Assembly (NCBI GenBank): GCA_040772905.1
Contig: JAXGXJ010000006.1
Location: 298,972 to 362,971 of the forward strand
Source of the DNA: JAXGXJ01 sp040772905
GTDB taxonomy: Bacteria; Actinomycetota; Thermoleophilia; RBG-16-64-13
DNA length: 64,000 nt
Direction of reading: 5' to 3'
Shown piece after piece: positions 40,323 through 48,642 of this stretch. Numbering within the stretch: position 1 is the stretch's first letter; each line of letters starts with the position of its first letter. The translations under genes and the position numbers were made by a program. The notes under the pieces were generated by a model. That model had not been told where the DNA came from, made no database searches, and saw nothing but the letters and a program-made list of their open reading frames with translations.

Positions 40323-40360
40323 GCGAAGGCCCGCCTCGTTTCTACGAGGCGGGCCTTCGC
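40323..40360 (-). terminator. Terminator downstream of the peroxiredoxin gene
   Basis: A perfect 16-bp stem (GCGAAGGCCCGCCTCG and complement) with loop TTTCTA. It lies 88 bases after the peroxiredoxin stop and before the peptidase gene on the same strand, so it isolates the two units. Confidence 0.8.
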
Positions 40361-40448
40361 AGCGCCCAGTGCCACACACTCCGGTCTCGGCGACCGCGCC
40401 GCATGCGCCCAGCGGCGCAGCATCGGTCACCGGTACCGACGGTAGATA

Positions 40449-41168
40449 CTAGTCCTTGACCACCTTGGACAGCACTTCGTCCTTGGCCAGTTTCTTGGTG
40501 CAGAAGAACCAGTCGTGGCAGGTCATCTCGCCCTCTTTGCCCTCCACGCGATCCTTGGCCTGGCCGCACGAGCCTGCGGTCGGGACGATCACGTCGTCGC
40601 CGGGCTGCCAGTCGGCGGGGGTGGCCACGCCGAACTCGTCAGCCGTCTTCAGACCGATGAGCACGCGGTAGATCTCCTCGAAGTTGCGACCGAGGCTGAG
40701 GGGGTAGTAGAGGATGGTACGGATGACACCCTTGGGGTCGATGAAGAACACCGCGCGCACCGCTTTGGTGGTGGCCTCACCCGGCTGGATCATGCCGTAC
40801 TTGCGGGCGACTTCCATGGTGATGTCCTCAATGAGAGGGAACTTCACCTCGACGTCTTTCATACCCTTGTACTCGATCTTGTCCTTGATGGTGCGCAGCC
40901 AGGCGATGTGGCTGTACAGACCGTCCACCGACAGACCCACGAGTTTGCAGCCGGCCTTGGCGAACTTCTCTTCCATGCTGGCGAAGGTCATGAACTCCGA
41001 CGTGCACACCGGAGTGAAGTCAGCCGGATGGCTGAACAGGATCACCCAACTACCCTCATAGTCCTTGGGGAAGTCGATCTCGCCCTGTGTGGTGATCGCC
41101 TTGAAAGCCGGGGCTTTCTCGCCGATGCGGGGCATGGGCGTGTACTGCTCGCTGCTGGTAGCTTCCAT
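40449..41168 (-). CDS. Peroxiredoxin, archaeal-type Prx6 subfamily
   Basis: 239 residues. The peroxidatic cysteine is C55 in FTPVCTSEF, with the ATP-like loop and R near 140 (VRAVFFIDPKG). The long C-terminal arm carries C217 and C223 six residues apart, the spacing I recall for the resolving pair of the Aeropyrum thiol peroxidase, so a thiol-disulfide relay through these residues is likely. It reduces H2O2 and organic peroxides in the cytoplasm. AAGGAGAGG precedes the ATG. The Fur-type regulator gene lies upstream on the same strand, 101 bases away, probably controlling it. Confidence 0.93.
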   Translation of the reverse strand: MEATSSEQYTPMPRIGEKAPAFKAITTQGEIDFPKDYEGSWVILFSHPADFTPVCTSEFMTFASMEEKFAKAGCKLVGLSVDGLYSHIAWLRTIKDKIEYKGMKDVEVKFPLIEDITMEVARKYGMIQPGEATTKAVRAVFFIDPKGVIRTILYYPLSLGRNFEEIYRVLIGLKTADEFGVATPADWQPGDDVIVPTAGSCGQAKDRVEGKEGEMTCHDWFFCTKKLAKDEVLSKVVKD

Positions 41169-41243
41169 GTGATCCTCTCCTTGTTGCGGCTTTGCTCATA
41201 CCGTCGGGCGCGCGGCCGCGTTCACGCGTCAGACTCCTTATCT

Positions 41244-41261
41244 CGGCTCCGGCAGGAGCCG
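41244..41261 (-). terminator. Possible terminator between the Fur-type regulator and peroxiredoxin genes
   Basis: A 7-bp stem CGGCTCC/GGAGCCG with loop GGCA, 8 bases after the regulator stop. It is short, so read-through into the peroxiredoxin gene is plausible. Confidence 0.35.
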
Positions 41262-41269
41262 CAAGGGGC

Positions 41270-41719
41270 TCAGCTCCTGCAGCCCATACAGGTGCCGCAC
41301 AACTGCACGTACACCGTGCGGACCTCACCGACCCCCGGTACTACCCACGGGCTCTCCGGGACCTTGACCATGTCGACCCCCACATCTTCCAAACGACCGC
41401 AGGAATCGCAGATGAAGTGCTGATGCGGGCTCCTGTCGGGATCGAACCTGGTGGCACGAGGAGTGGTGATGCGCGCGATCAAACCGTGCTCCACCAGCAC
41501 GGCGAGCGCTCGGTAGACGGTGTCCTGCGAGAGTGTGGGCACACGAGTGCGCACACGGCGCAAGACCTCGTCCGCGTCGGGATGGTCTTCGGCACCAGCG
41601 ATCTCCCGGATGATTTCCAGGCGCTGATGTGTCATGCGTAGGCCGTCCGTGACGAGGGCATCCGCGAACCTCTTCTCTCGTTCCGCGATCATCTTCGGGC
41701 CGATCATCATCTCCACCAT
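41270..41719 (-). CDS. Fur-family metalloregulator (PerR-like)
   Basis: 149 residues. A winged helix (LRMTHQRLEIIREIAG, then TLSQDTVYRALAVLVEHGLIARI) is followed by a dimerisation domain with metal ligands: RFDPDRSPHQHFICDSCG near residue 95 and CGTCMGC near the C-terminus, giving two CX2C zinc pairs. Fur relatives sense Fe, Zn or peroxide. The adjacent peroxiredoxin favours PerR. The first ATG, 41719, is used; ATG 41710 or 41707 just after GGTGGAG is also possible. An imperfect palindrome lies 14 bases upstream. The region ahead is AT-rich, as expected for a promoter. Confidence 0.87.
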   Translation of the reverse strand: MVEMMIGPKMIAEREKRFADALVTDGLRMTHQRLEIIREIAGAEDHPDADEVLRRVRTRVPTLSQDTVYRALAVLVEHGLIARITTPRATRFDPDRSPHQHFICDSCGRLEDVGVDMVKVPESPWVVPGVGEVRTVYVQLCGTCMGCRS

Positions 41720-41732
41720 ATTCCGGAGATTT

Positions 41733-41746
41733 TCTTAATTAGGAAT
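41733..41746 (-). promoter_or_regulatory. Candidate operator of the Fur-type regulator gene
   Basis: TTCTTAATTAGGAA, a near-perfect palindrome (one mismatched pair) centred on AATT within a locally AT-rich stretch, 13 bases before the regulator start. It fits an autoregulatory Fur/PerR-type site, though it is not the classical consensus. Confidence 0.45.
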
Positions 41747-41839
41747 TTTACCGAACTGATGGCGTGTGTCAAGCTCTTGTCGAAACGCGGGAGCAAGAAG
41801 CCGAGATGTGCCGCTCCGGGGCAGACGCCGGAAGACGGC

Positions 41840-42079
41840 CTACTTCACGCCGCCGCCCGGGAGGTCGTCGGAGCCACCGCCGCCGCGGCCCCCCCACTTG
41901 CGAGAGATCCCGGCACCGCGGTCGAACAGCGTCCACCCGGCCAGCAGCAGGACCGCGGCGATGATGAGCGTGAGGTAGCTGTAAGTGGTGTCGCCTTCGA
42001 CGACGTAGTGAAAGATGGCCGCAGCCACGCCGGCGGCCAGGAGGATGCCTCCCAGTATGGCCTCGACTATCTTGGGCAT
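41840..42079 (-). CDS. Small two-helix membrane protein
   Basis: 79 residues with two hydrophobic segments (EAILGGILLAAGVAAAIFHYV and YLTLIIAAVLLLAGWTLF) separated by a short acidic loop, then a Gly-rich tail with RKWGGRGGGG. AAGAGGAGG lies upstream of the ATG. No family is recognised; the layout resembles tiny integral proteins of unknown role. Confidence 0.72.
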   Translation of the reverse strand: MPKIVEAILGGILLAAGVAAAIFHYVVEGDTTYSYLTLIIAAVLLLAGWTLFDRGAGISRKWGGRGGGGSDDLPGGGVK

Positions 42080-42152
42080 CTGCACTCCTCCTCTTGCCGA
42101 CCGACCAGGGCCGATAACAGCAGGGGCGCCCACGTGAGCGCCCGTACATCGG

Positions 42153-42195
42153 CGGCGGCTGGGGCCCCATCCTGCCGAAGAGACCCCAGCCGCCG
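42153..42195 (-). terminator. Terminator at the end of the acyl-CoA synthetase operon
   Basis: A perfect 12-bp stem CGGCGGCTGGGG/CCCCAGCCGCCG with a 19-base loop, 19 bases after the alpha-subunit stop (minus strand). It ends the long minus-strand block. Confidence 0.7.
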
Positions 42196-42213
42196 GATCG
42201 TTCTTTCAGAACA

Positions 42214-43602
42214 TCACTCGGTGGCGCGCCACTCCGCATAGTCGGCCATGCGGGCGAGCACCCAGGCCGCCCGTTTGGGGTCGGGATACGCGGCTACGCC
42301 CCTCTCGCTCAACGACCGATAGATCTCGGGCTCCGACTCCGGTAGAGCATACACCGAAACCGCCAGGGGTTTGTCGATGGCGTTGGCTGCCGAGGCCACG
42401 TGCTCCAAACAGGCCTGGACCGGGGTCGAAATGACCAGGATCATGTCGATGTTGGGATCGTCGGCCACGATCTCGATGGCCTGCGCGTACAGGCTGGGAT
42501 TGAGCAGCGAGGCAACCCCGGTATCGGTGGGGTTGCCCACCGAGGTACCCACCGGCGGAAGGACTTCGCGCAGGCGCGAGGCAGTCTGCTGGGAGAGTTG
42601 CGGCAGGGTGAGGCCGAGGTTGTAACAGTTGTCGGCGGTGCCCACACCGGTGCCGCCCTGTCCCCCGATGATGGCGATGCGGCGCCCCTTGGGCAGCGGC
42701 AGATAGTGGAAGGCCAGCGCGCAGTCCACCACTTCTTCCACGCTCTCCACGTCCACGATGCCGGTCTGCTTGACCATGGCCTTCCACACCGCGCTTGAGC
42801 CGGCCAGCGCACCGGTATGCGAGGCCGCGGCCCTGGCACCCTGCTCGGTGAGGCCGCCGCGCCACAAGATGATGGGCTTCTTCCGCGATACCTCGCGGGC
42901 CACCTCAAAGAAGCGACGGCCGTTCTTGACGCCCTCCATGTAGGCCACGATGGTCTTGGTCTGCTCGTCGGCCCCCAGATACTCCAGGTAGTCCTCGGCG
43001 GCGAGATCGCACTCGTTGCCACAGCTGACCACCGTGCTGAAGCGCAGGCCCTTGGTGGCCAGGAACCACACCAGGTAATCCACGAACGAACCGCTCTGCG
43101 AGAAGCCTCCTACCGAGCCCGGCTCCTTGGGCGTGCCCTTCATGAGCACCTGGGGCAGGGTGATGACGCCGGCCCCGGGATTGAAGTAACCCAGGCAGTT
43201 GGGTCCGATGACCCGGGTGCCGCCCTCGCGGCCCACGCGGCCGATCTCTTTCTCCAGTTCCTTGCCCTGCGCGCCCATCTCGCCGAAGCCGGAGGCGAAG
43301 ACCACAGCCCCCTTCACCTTGTTGGCCACGCACTCCTTCACCAGATCGAGCACCGACTCCGGCGGCGTAAGCAGGATGGCGGCGTCGAGCTGCGCCGGCA
43401 CATCGCTGATGCTGGGGTAGGCCTTCATGCCCACGAGTTCGGGCTTGCGCGGGTTGATGGGATAGAGGTTCTTGCAGCCGGCGTCCCTCATGCCCTCCAG
43501 GAACAGGCGACCGAAGCTGCCTTCTTTGTCACTGGCTCCCACCAGGGCGATGTGCTCGCCGTTGAATATCTGTCGCAACTGTTCGACGGTCGGTGATGAC
43601 AT
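42214..43602 (-). CDS. ADP-forming acyl-CoA synthetase, alpha (CoA-binding) subunit
   Basis: 462 residues. The CoA-binding Rossmann domain (ALVGASDKEGSFGRLFLEGM, residues 19-38) is followed by two succinyl-CoA-synthetase-like ligase domains. The phosphohistidine is H262 in AASHTGALAGS; SGFGEMG and SQSGSFVDYLVWF are typical. With the ATP-grasp beta subunit it converts acyl-CoA, ADP and phosphate to acid, CoA and ATP, the energy-saving step of many anaerobes. The ATG at 43602 (GGGAGCG upstream) lies four bases after the beta gene stop. It is last in the island's operon, so the acyl-CoA products of the pathway are the expected substrates. Confidence 0.93.
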   Translation of the reverse strand: MSSPTVEQLRQIFNGEHIALVGASDKEGSFGRLFLEGMRDAGCKNLYPINPRKPELVGMKAYPSISDVPAQLDAAILLTPPESVLDLVKECVANKVKGAVVFASGFGEMGAQGKELEKEIGRVGREGGTRVIGPNCLGYFNPGAGVITLPQVLMKGTPKEPGSVGGFSQSGSFVDYLVWFLATKGLRFSTVVSCGNECDLAAEDYLEYLGADEQTKTIVAYMEGVKNGRRFFEVAREVSRKKPIILWRGGLTEQGARAAASHTGALAGSSAVWKAMVKQTGIVDVESVEEVVDCALAFHYLPLPKGRRIAIIGGQGGTGVGTADNCYNLGLTLPQLSQQTASRLREVLPPVGTSVGNPTDTGVASLLNPSLYAQAIEIVADDPNIDMILVISTPVQACLEHVASAANAIDKPLAVSVYALPESEPEIYRSLSERGVAAYPDPKRAAWVLARMADYAEWRATE

Positions 43603-43606
43603 GGCG

Positions 43607-44305
43607 CTACGCTCCCAGGATGACGCGGGCATCGACGGCTACGGCCCCATCGGGGTAGACGAAGATGGGGTTGAGGTCCATCTCGGCCACCGCCGGGGTG
43701 TTCTGTGCGAAGTCCGACACCTTCAGCAGGATGTCCTCCAGCGCAGCTTTGTCGACCGGCTCCGAGCCTCGGAAGCCCTCGAGCAGCCGGGCTGCTCTCA
43801 ACTCACCTATCGCCTTGCGGGCGTCGGAGCGGGTGAGCGGCACCAGCTTGAAACTGACGTCTTTCAGCACCTCCACCCACACGCCGCCCAGGCCGAACAT
43901 CATGACAGGGCCGAACTGGGCGTCGGTGGCCAGGCCCACGATGACCTCGAGTCCCGGCTTGGCCATGTTCTGCACCGTCACGCCCTCGATGACGGCGTCG
44001 GGGTACTTGGCCCGACAGGAGGCCATGATGGCATCGTAGGCCGCGGCCACGTCGTCAGCACTCGCAAGGCCCACCTTCACGCCGCCGGCGTCGCTCTTGT
44101 GCGTGATGTCGTGCGACGACACCTTGAGCACGCAGGGATACCCGATCTCGGCGGCCAGGGCAACGGCCTCCTCTTTGCCGGTGGCCAAGCGCATCTCCGT
44201 TGTAGGGATGCCCAGGCTCTTCAGCAACTCCTTCGACTCCATCTCGGTGAGCACCGTCCGGCTTTCGCCCTGGGCGGTCTCGATGATCTCGTTCGCGTTC
44301 CGCAT
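43607..44305 (-). CDS. ADP-forming acyl-CoA synthetase, beta (ATP-grasp) subunit
   Basis: 232 residues. The ATP-grasp fold is visible from KELLKSLGIPTTEMRLATGKEEAVALAAEIGYPCVLKV-type sequence (residues about 25-65), SHDITHKSDAGGVKVGL near 70 and FGLGGVWVEVLKDVSFKLVP near 140. It phosphorylates ADP from the phosphohistidine of the alpha subunit. It begins three bases after the beta-keto acid cleavage enzyme gene. The separate alpha and beta chains match the archaeal acetate-type enzymes rather than the fused bacterial form. Confidence 0.93.
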   Translation of the reverse strand: MRNANEIIETAQGESRTVLTEMESKELLKSLGIPTTEMRLATGKEEAVALAAEIGYPCVLKVSSHDITHKSDAGGVKVGLASADDVAAAYDAIMASCRAKYPDAVIEGVTVQNMAKPGLEVIVGLATDAQFGPVMMFGLGGVWVEVLKDVSFKLVPLTRSDARKAIGELRAARLLEGFRGSEPVDKAALEDILLKVSDFAQNTPAVAEMDLNPIFVYPDGAVAVDARVILGA

Positions 44306-44308
44306 TTC

Positions 44309-45124
44309 TTACCCCAGAAGTTCGGGATTCAGTTTGAGCCGTTCAACGACCTCGCTTACAGTAGCAGGTTCCTTGTGCATGGCCCGGGCCACGTTCACCA
44401 GCGCTTCCACCAGCTGAGCATTGGATTCGGCCAGCACTTTCGGACGGATCATGAGGGTGTCTTCCAGGCCGGTGCGGGCGTTGCCACCCATGGCCAGACC
44501 GATGGTGGTCATGGGAAGGTTGGCCTTGCCGATGGCGATGACCTGCCAGCTGGTGCCCTCGGGCAGTTCGCCCACCATGTAGCGCAGCAGCAGCGGGTCA
44601 GGGGCGGCGCCACCCTTCATACCCAGGATGAACGACACCTGCAGCGGCTCGGTGAGGAGCCCCTTCTTGAGCAGGTCGAGCATGAGGGCCACGTGGCCGG
44701 TGTCGTAGCACTCCACCTCGGGCTTGATGCCCAGCTCGAGCATCCGTTCGGCCAGCTTGTACATCTTCTTGGGCGGGTTGCGGAACTCGTCGTCGCCCAC
44801 AGTCATGGTGGCCGGGTTGAGGGTGGCCATGGCCGGTCTGGCCTCGATGATCTTCACGCGCTCGTCGTAGTCCATGGAGCCGCCCGTGGAGAGCTGCACG
44901 ATGCCCGGGCAGGCCTCGCGGCAGAGTTGCACCGTCTTGCGGGCCACGTTCAGATCGGTGCTGAACTGGTCGTTGTCACGCAGGTGGATGTGGAGCACGG
45001 CCGCGCCGGCCTCGTAGGCGGCTTTTCCGGCCGCGGCGATCTCCTCCGGATTCCGCGGCATGGCCGGGCTCTGCGCGCTGGTGGCTGCGGGGCCGGTGAG
45101 GGAAGCTGTGATGATGGGGTTCAC
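44309..45124 (-). CDS. Beta-keto acid cleavage enzyme (BKACE, DUF849)
   Basis: 271 residues. The family condenses a beta-keto acid with acetyl-CoA and splits it to acetoacetate plus a new acyl-CoA, using a divalent metal. The metal-binding VLHIHLRD (H46 and H48) and VECYDTGHVALM near 130, plus GGSMDYDER and NPATMTVGD, are all visible. Known relatives act in lysine fermentation and, as I recall, as triacetate acetoacetate-lyase in bacterial phloroglucinol breakdown. The GTG at 45124 has AGGAGG nine bases upstream. It sits directly ahead of the ADP-forming acyl-CoA synthetase genes, so its acyl-CoA product probably feeds ATP formation. Confidence 0.9.
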   Translation of the reverse strand: MNPIITASLTGPAATSAQSPAMPRNPEEIAAAGKAAYEAGAAVLHIHLRDNDQFSTDLNVARKTVQLCREACPGIVQLSTGGSMDYDERVKIIEARPAMATLNPATMTVGDDEFRNPPKKMYKLAERMLELGIKPEVECYDTGHVALMLDLLKKGLLTEPLQVSFILGMKGGAAPDPLLLRYMVGELPEGTSWQVIAIGKANLPMTTIGLAMGGNARTGLEDTLMIRPKVLAESNAQLVEALVNVARAMHKEPATVSEVVERLKLNPELLG

Positions 45125-45153
45125 TGTACGATTCCTCCTAGTCGATCTCTTTC

Positions 45154-47780
45154 TTACGCGCTCTTCACTGTTGACGTTCTCCCCCACTTCTCCACCTGTA
45201 TGAGACAGGAATTGGATGCCATGCCCGTCGACGTGGGCGTCACGAACCGCTTGGACGTGAGTACGTTGATGCAGCCCGCGGTGTCCGGCGAGTGGCCTGG
45301 TTCACCCAGCGGGATGTAGTCGGCGCAGGACTCGTAGCAATGCACCGTGCCCGGAGCCAGCCGTTCCGTCACCTGAGCCGCCAGGATGACCTCGCCCCGA
45401 TCGTTGAAGGCCCGGATGAGATCCCCGTCCCCGATGCCCCGCGCGGCCGCGTCGCGTGCGTTCAGGCGCAGGATCCAGTAGTGATGCCCATCGATGAGCA
45501 CACGATGGTCCTTGATGTCGTCAGACCACGAGCCCTTGCCGTCGGACATCGTGTGCAGCGAGAAGCGCGGATGCGGGCTCACCAGCTGCAGCGGGTACTT
45601 CTCCACCAACCCGGCGGTGCGATGTCCCTCCCAGCTGGGGATGTACTGCGGGCCCATGGCCGGCCGCTCCGGATCCTCGACGCCACCCCGGTAGAAACGC
45701 TGCAGGCTGGAGGCCACGAACTCGATCTTACCCGAAGCGGTCTGCAGGCCCTTCAGCCCCACCGTGTCGCACGGCTTGGGCCCCAGGTCCGGGGTGTCGC
45801 GCACCCGGTCCTCGGCGAACCAGCGCAGGGCCGGCGTACGCGTGCGACCCGGCGGGACGGGCACCATGTAATAGCCCTTGCGCTCGAACTCCTCCCATGA
45901 GATGCGCTGGGGCAAGTCGCTGGCGTGGAAGAGCCGCTTCACCCAGTCGAGTTCGGTGTGGCCACCCTCGGTGTAGAGGTAGCCGACGCCGAGGCGGTCG
46001 GCCAGGAGCGAGAAGATATCGTAGTCGGACTTCGACTCACCCAACGGCTCGATGCACTTCTTCTGCAGTACGATGAGGCGATGGTTACAGGCGTCGGCCG
46101 CCGAGGCGCCGGCGCCGGTGGGACAAGCCCATTCGCCGATATCCCAGCGCTCGAAGTTGGTGCAGGCGGGCAGGATGACGTCGGCGAACTTGCTCTCGCC
46201 CTCCATCCAGATGGACTGGTTGACCACGAACTCGATGTCACCCTCGCGATAGGCGGTCACGTAGCGGTTGGTCTCGGTCATGGTGCCGAAGAAGGAGCCC
46301 CCGTACTTGTAGTACATGCCCACGTGCGAGTAGCCGGGCGCGGGGTATTCGTACTTCTGGAACTGCGACTCGATGGAGGAACCGCAGAAGCCCTTACCCC
46401 GCCACTCCAAGCGCTGGTGCCGCATGGCTTCGGGGATGAGCAGGCGCGAGACGGTCTGGCCCTCGGTGGAGTGATGCGCGGTGCCGGTGCCGCCGCCGTC
46501 CGGCCACAGTCGGTTGGCCAGGCGGATGCCGCTGGCGGTGGTGGGATCGCCCGATATGCCGCCCTCGTTGTAGCCGGGGAACCAGAAGGTGGTGTCGCAG
46601 GGCGCCCCTTGCGTCGTCGACCAGATGTTCACACCGGGCTTGCCCAGCCCCTGCATGGCAGCCAGCGCGATCATGGTGCGGGCCCACTCGCCGCCTGTGG
46701 CGCAGCGACAGGCGCCGCCGAAGCCGCCCTTACCGCCCGCGGCCAGCATGGTCTTCTTGCTGCCCCACTCGCGCGCCAGGGCGCGGATCTCACGGGCCGG
46801 TACGCCGCTCTCGCCCTCGGCCCATTCCGGGGTCTTGGGCACGCCGTCGCTCGCGCCCAGCACGTAGGCCTTCCATTCGTCGAAGCCCAGGGTGCGGGAG
46901 GCCGCATACTCCTTGTCGTAGAGGTCCTCGGTGAGCCAGGTGAAGGCGATGGCCAGACCCATGGCCACGTCGGTGCCCAGCCGGGGCGCGAACCATTTGT
47001 CGGAGAAGAGTCCGGCGGTGTGGTTAAAGTAGGGGTCGATGAACACCATCTTCACGCCCAGTTCTTTGAACCAGTAGCGGCGCGGGGTGCTCTCATAGGC
47101 GGTGTAGATACCGCCACCGGTGCTTTCGGGGTCCGACGACCAGAACACGATCATCTCGGTGTTCTTGAGGGCGTCCTCCAGCAGGTCGTACTGCTCGGGG
47201 ATGCCCAGGCGGTGGCTGAAGCCCCACATGTGCATGCCGGTCCAGTGCCAGCCCTCCCAGCTGTCGGGGTTGTGCTCGCCGTAGGTGAATCCCAGCAGGT
47301 TCATGAAGCGGTAGTAGGCGCTGGTGCGGTAGCCCACGATGCCCCACAGGTGGTGCGAGCCGGGCGAGGTGAGGATCCCGGCCGGTCCGCGCTCGCGCTT
47401 CATGCGCACGATCTCGGCGGCCACGATGTCGAGAGCTTCGTCCCAGCCGATGGGCTCGTAGCCCGAGGTGCCGCGGTTCTGGGCATTGCGACCACCCGGG
47501 CCGGTGGAGCCGGGCGCCCCGGCGGGATCGAAATCCACCCGTTTGAGAGGCGTGAGGATGCGCTTCGGCGAGTAGATGGTGGACTTGCGAGAGACGATGT
47601 AGGGGGCGAGCGTGGTGCGGCGCGGGGCGTGAATTCACGCCCCCGCGCCCGGATGGTCCACGAAGGACCGTCGCTGTCGTCCAACTCCAGGGGGATGATG
47701 CGGACGATCCTGCCATCCTGCACGTCGACGTGTACCGGGCCGCCGGTCGTGAGATTCGTCAGCCGAGCGATCCGCTCCAC
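45154..47780 (-). pseudogene. Third transhydroxylase-type molybdopterin subunit, frameshifted near its N-terminus
   Basis: A bis-pterin Mo enzyme of the DMSO-reductase superfamily, related to the two intact copies at 53628-58700. The first 52 or so residues (from GTG 47780, AGGAGG upstream; TTGGPVHVDVQDG, TIRARGREFTPR) are in one frame and the remaining 820 (PYIVSRKSTIYSPKR onward) in another. Compared with the paralogs (PRKTTL) an extra GC dinucleotide at about 47617-47624 explains the shift; a TGA at 47635-47637 blocks the downstream frame. The body keeps the SHH and NPDSWEGWHW motifs. No slippery sequence is seen, so this is a recent mutation or a sequence error; if an error, the gene is an intact enzyme of about 870 residues. 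Confidence 0.8.
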
Positions 47781-47832
47781 TTCCGCCTCCTGTAGTCCGT
47801 CCATCTCGCGTGTCCCGCCCGAATGCTGCGGA

Positions 47833-48588
47833 TCAGACCGCCGACAGTCCGCCGTCGATGTACAGGATCTGCCCGGTCATGAAGTCCGAGGCGTCGCTGG
47901 CCAGCAGGATGACAGGCCCGATGATGTCGTCAGGCACGCCCAGGCGATGCAGGGGGATCTCGGCGGTCATCTTCGAGTAGATCTCTGGCTTGGATAAGAA
48001 CTCACGAGTCATGTCGGTCATCACCAAGGCTGGCGCGATGGCGTTCACGTTGATGTTGTACTTGGCCCACTCCGCAGCCATGGTCTTGGTGAGCGAGTCC
48101 ACACCACCCTTGCTGGAGGCATAGGCCGTGCCACCGATTGAGGGAGCCACTTTGCCGCGCACCGACGACATGTTGATGATCTTGCCTTTGCCTTTCTCGA
48201 TCATGACCGTGCCCACAGCCTGGCTGGCCAGAAAAGTGCCCAGGATGTTGAACTTGATGACCTTCTCGAACTCCTCCGGGGGCATCTCTTCCGCGGAGAA
48301 GCGGCAGTTCGTGCCGGCCACGTTCACCAGGATGTCGACGGTGGCGAAGTCCTTCATCACTTCTTCCACCATGGCCTTGCAGGAGGCGGAGTCGGTGACA
48401 TCACACGAGACGGCAAGGGCATTCCTGCCCACAGCCTGGATGTCCTTGACCACCGGCTCCAGGTGCGACTTGTCGCGGCTGGTCACTACCACATCGGCGC
48501 CGCACCTAGCCAGACCGACGGCGATGGGACGCCCCAGGCCGCCGCCCCCACCCGTCACTATGGCGACCTTCCCTGTGAGATCGAACAT
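47833..48588 (-). CDS. Short-chain dehydrogenase/reductase
   Basis: 251 residues of the classical SDR family. The cofactor motif TGGGGGLG is at residues 12-19, NVAG near 90, and the catalytic S-Y-K triad appears in NMSSVRGKV and YASSKGGV near 140-160. No acidic residue clearly follows strand two (VTSRDKS), so NADPH is plausible. AAGGAGG precedes the ATG at 48588. It resembles gluconate 5-dehydrogenase-type enzymes. Within the island it could reduce a cyclic ketone or enolised phenol (phloroglucinol reductase and the hydroxy-oxohexanoate dehydrogenase of that pathway are SDRs as I recall) or a 3-oxo acid; this is inference. Confidence 0.9.
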   Translation of the reverse strand: MFDLTGKVAIVTGGGGGLGRPIAVGLARCGADVVVTSRDKSHLEPVVKDIQAVGRNALAVSCDVTDSASCKAMVEEVMKDFATVDILVNVAGTNCRFSAEEMPPEEFEKVIKFNILGTFLASQAVGTVMIEKGKGKIINMSSVRGKVAPSIGGTAYASSKGGVDSLTKTMAAEWAKYNINVNAIAPALVMTDMTREFLSKPEIYSKMTAEIPLHRLGVPDDIIGPVILLASDASDFMTGQILYIDGGLSAV

Positions 48589-48642
48589 CGGATCCTCCTT
48601 CTTCATGGAGGGCCACTCGGCCCTGGGTTCTCTTGCCGTTTC

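Noticed and set aside
47600..47640. Programmed ribosomal frameshift in the third Mo subunit
   Set aside because: No slippery run, internal Shine-Dalgarno or downstream structure typical of recoding is visible, and the paralogs need no shift.
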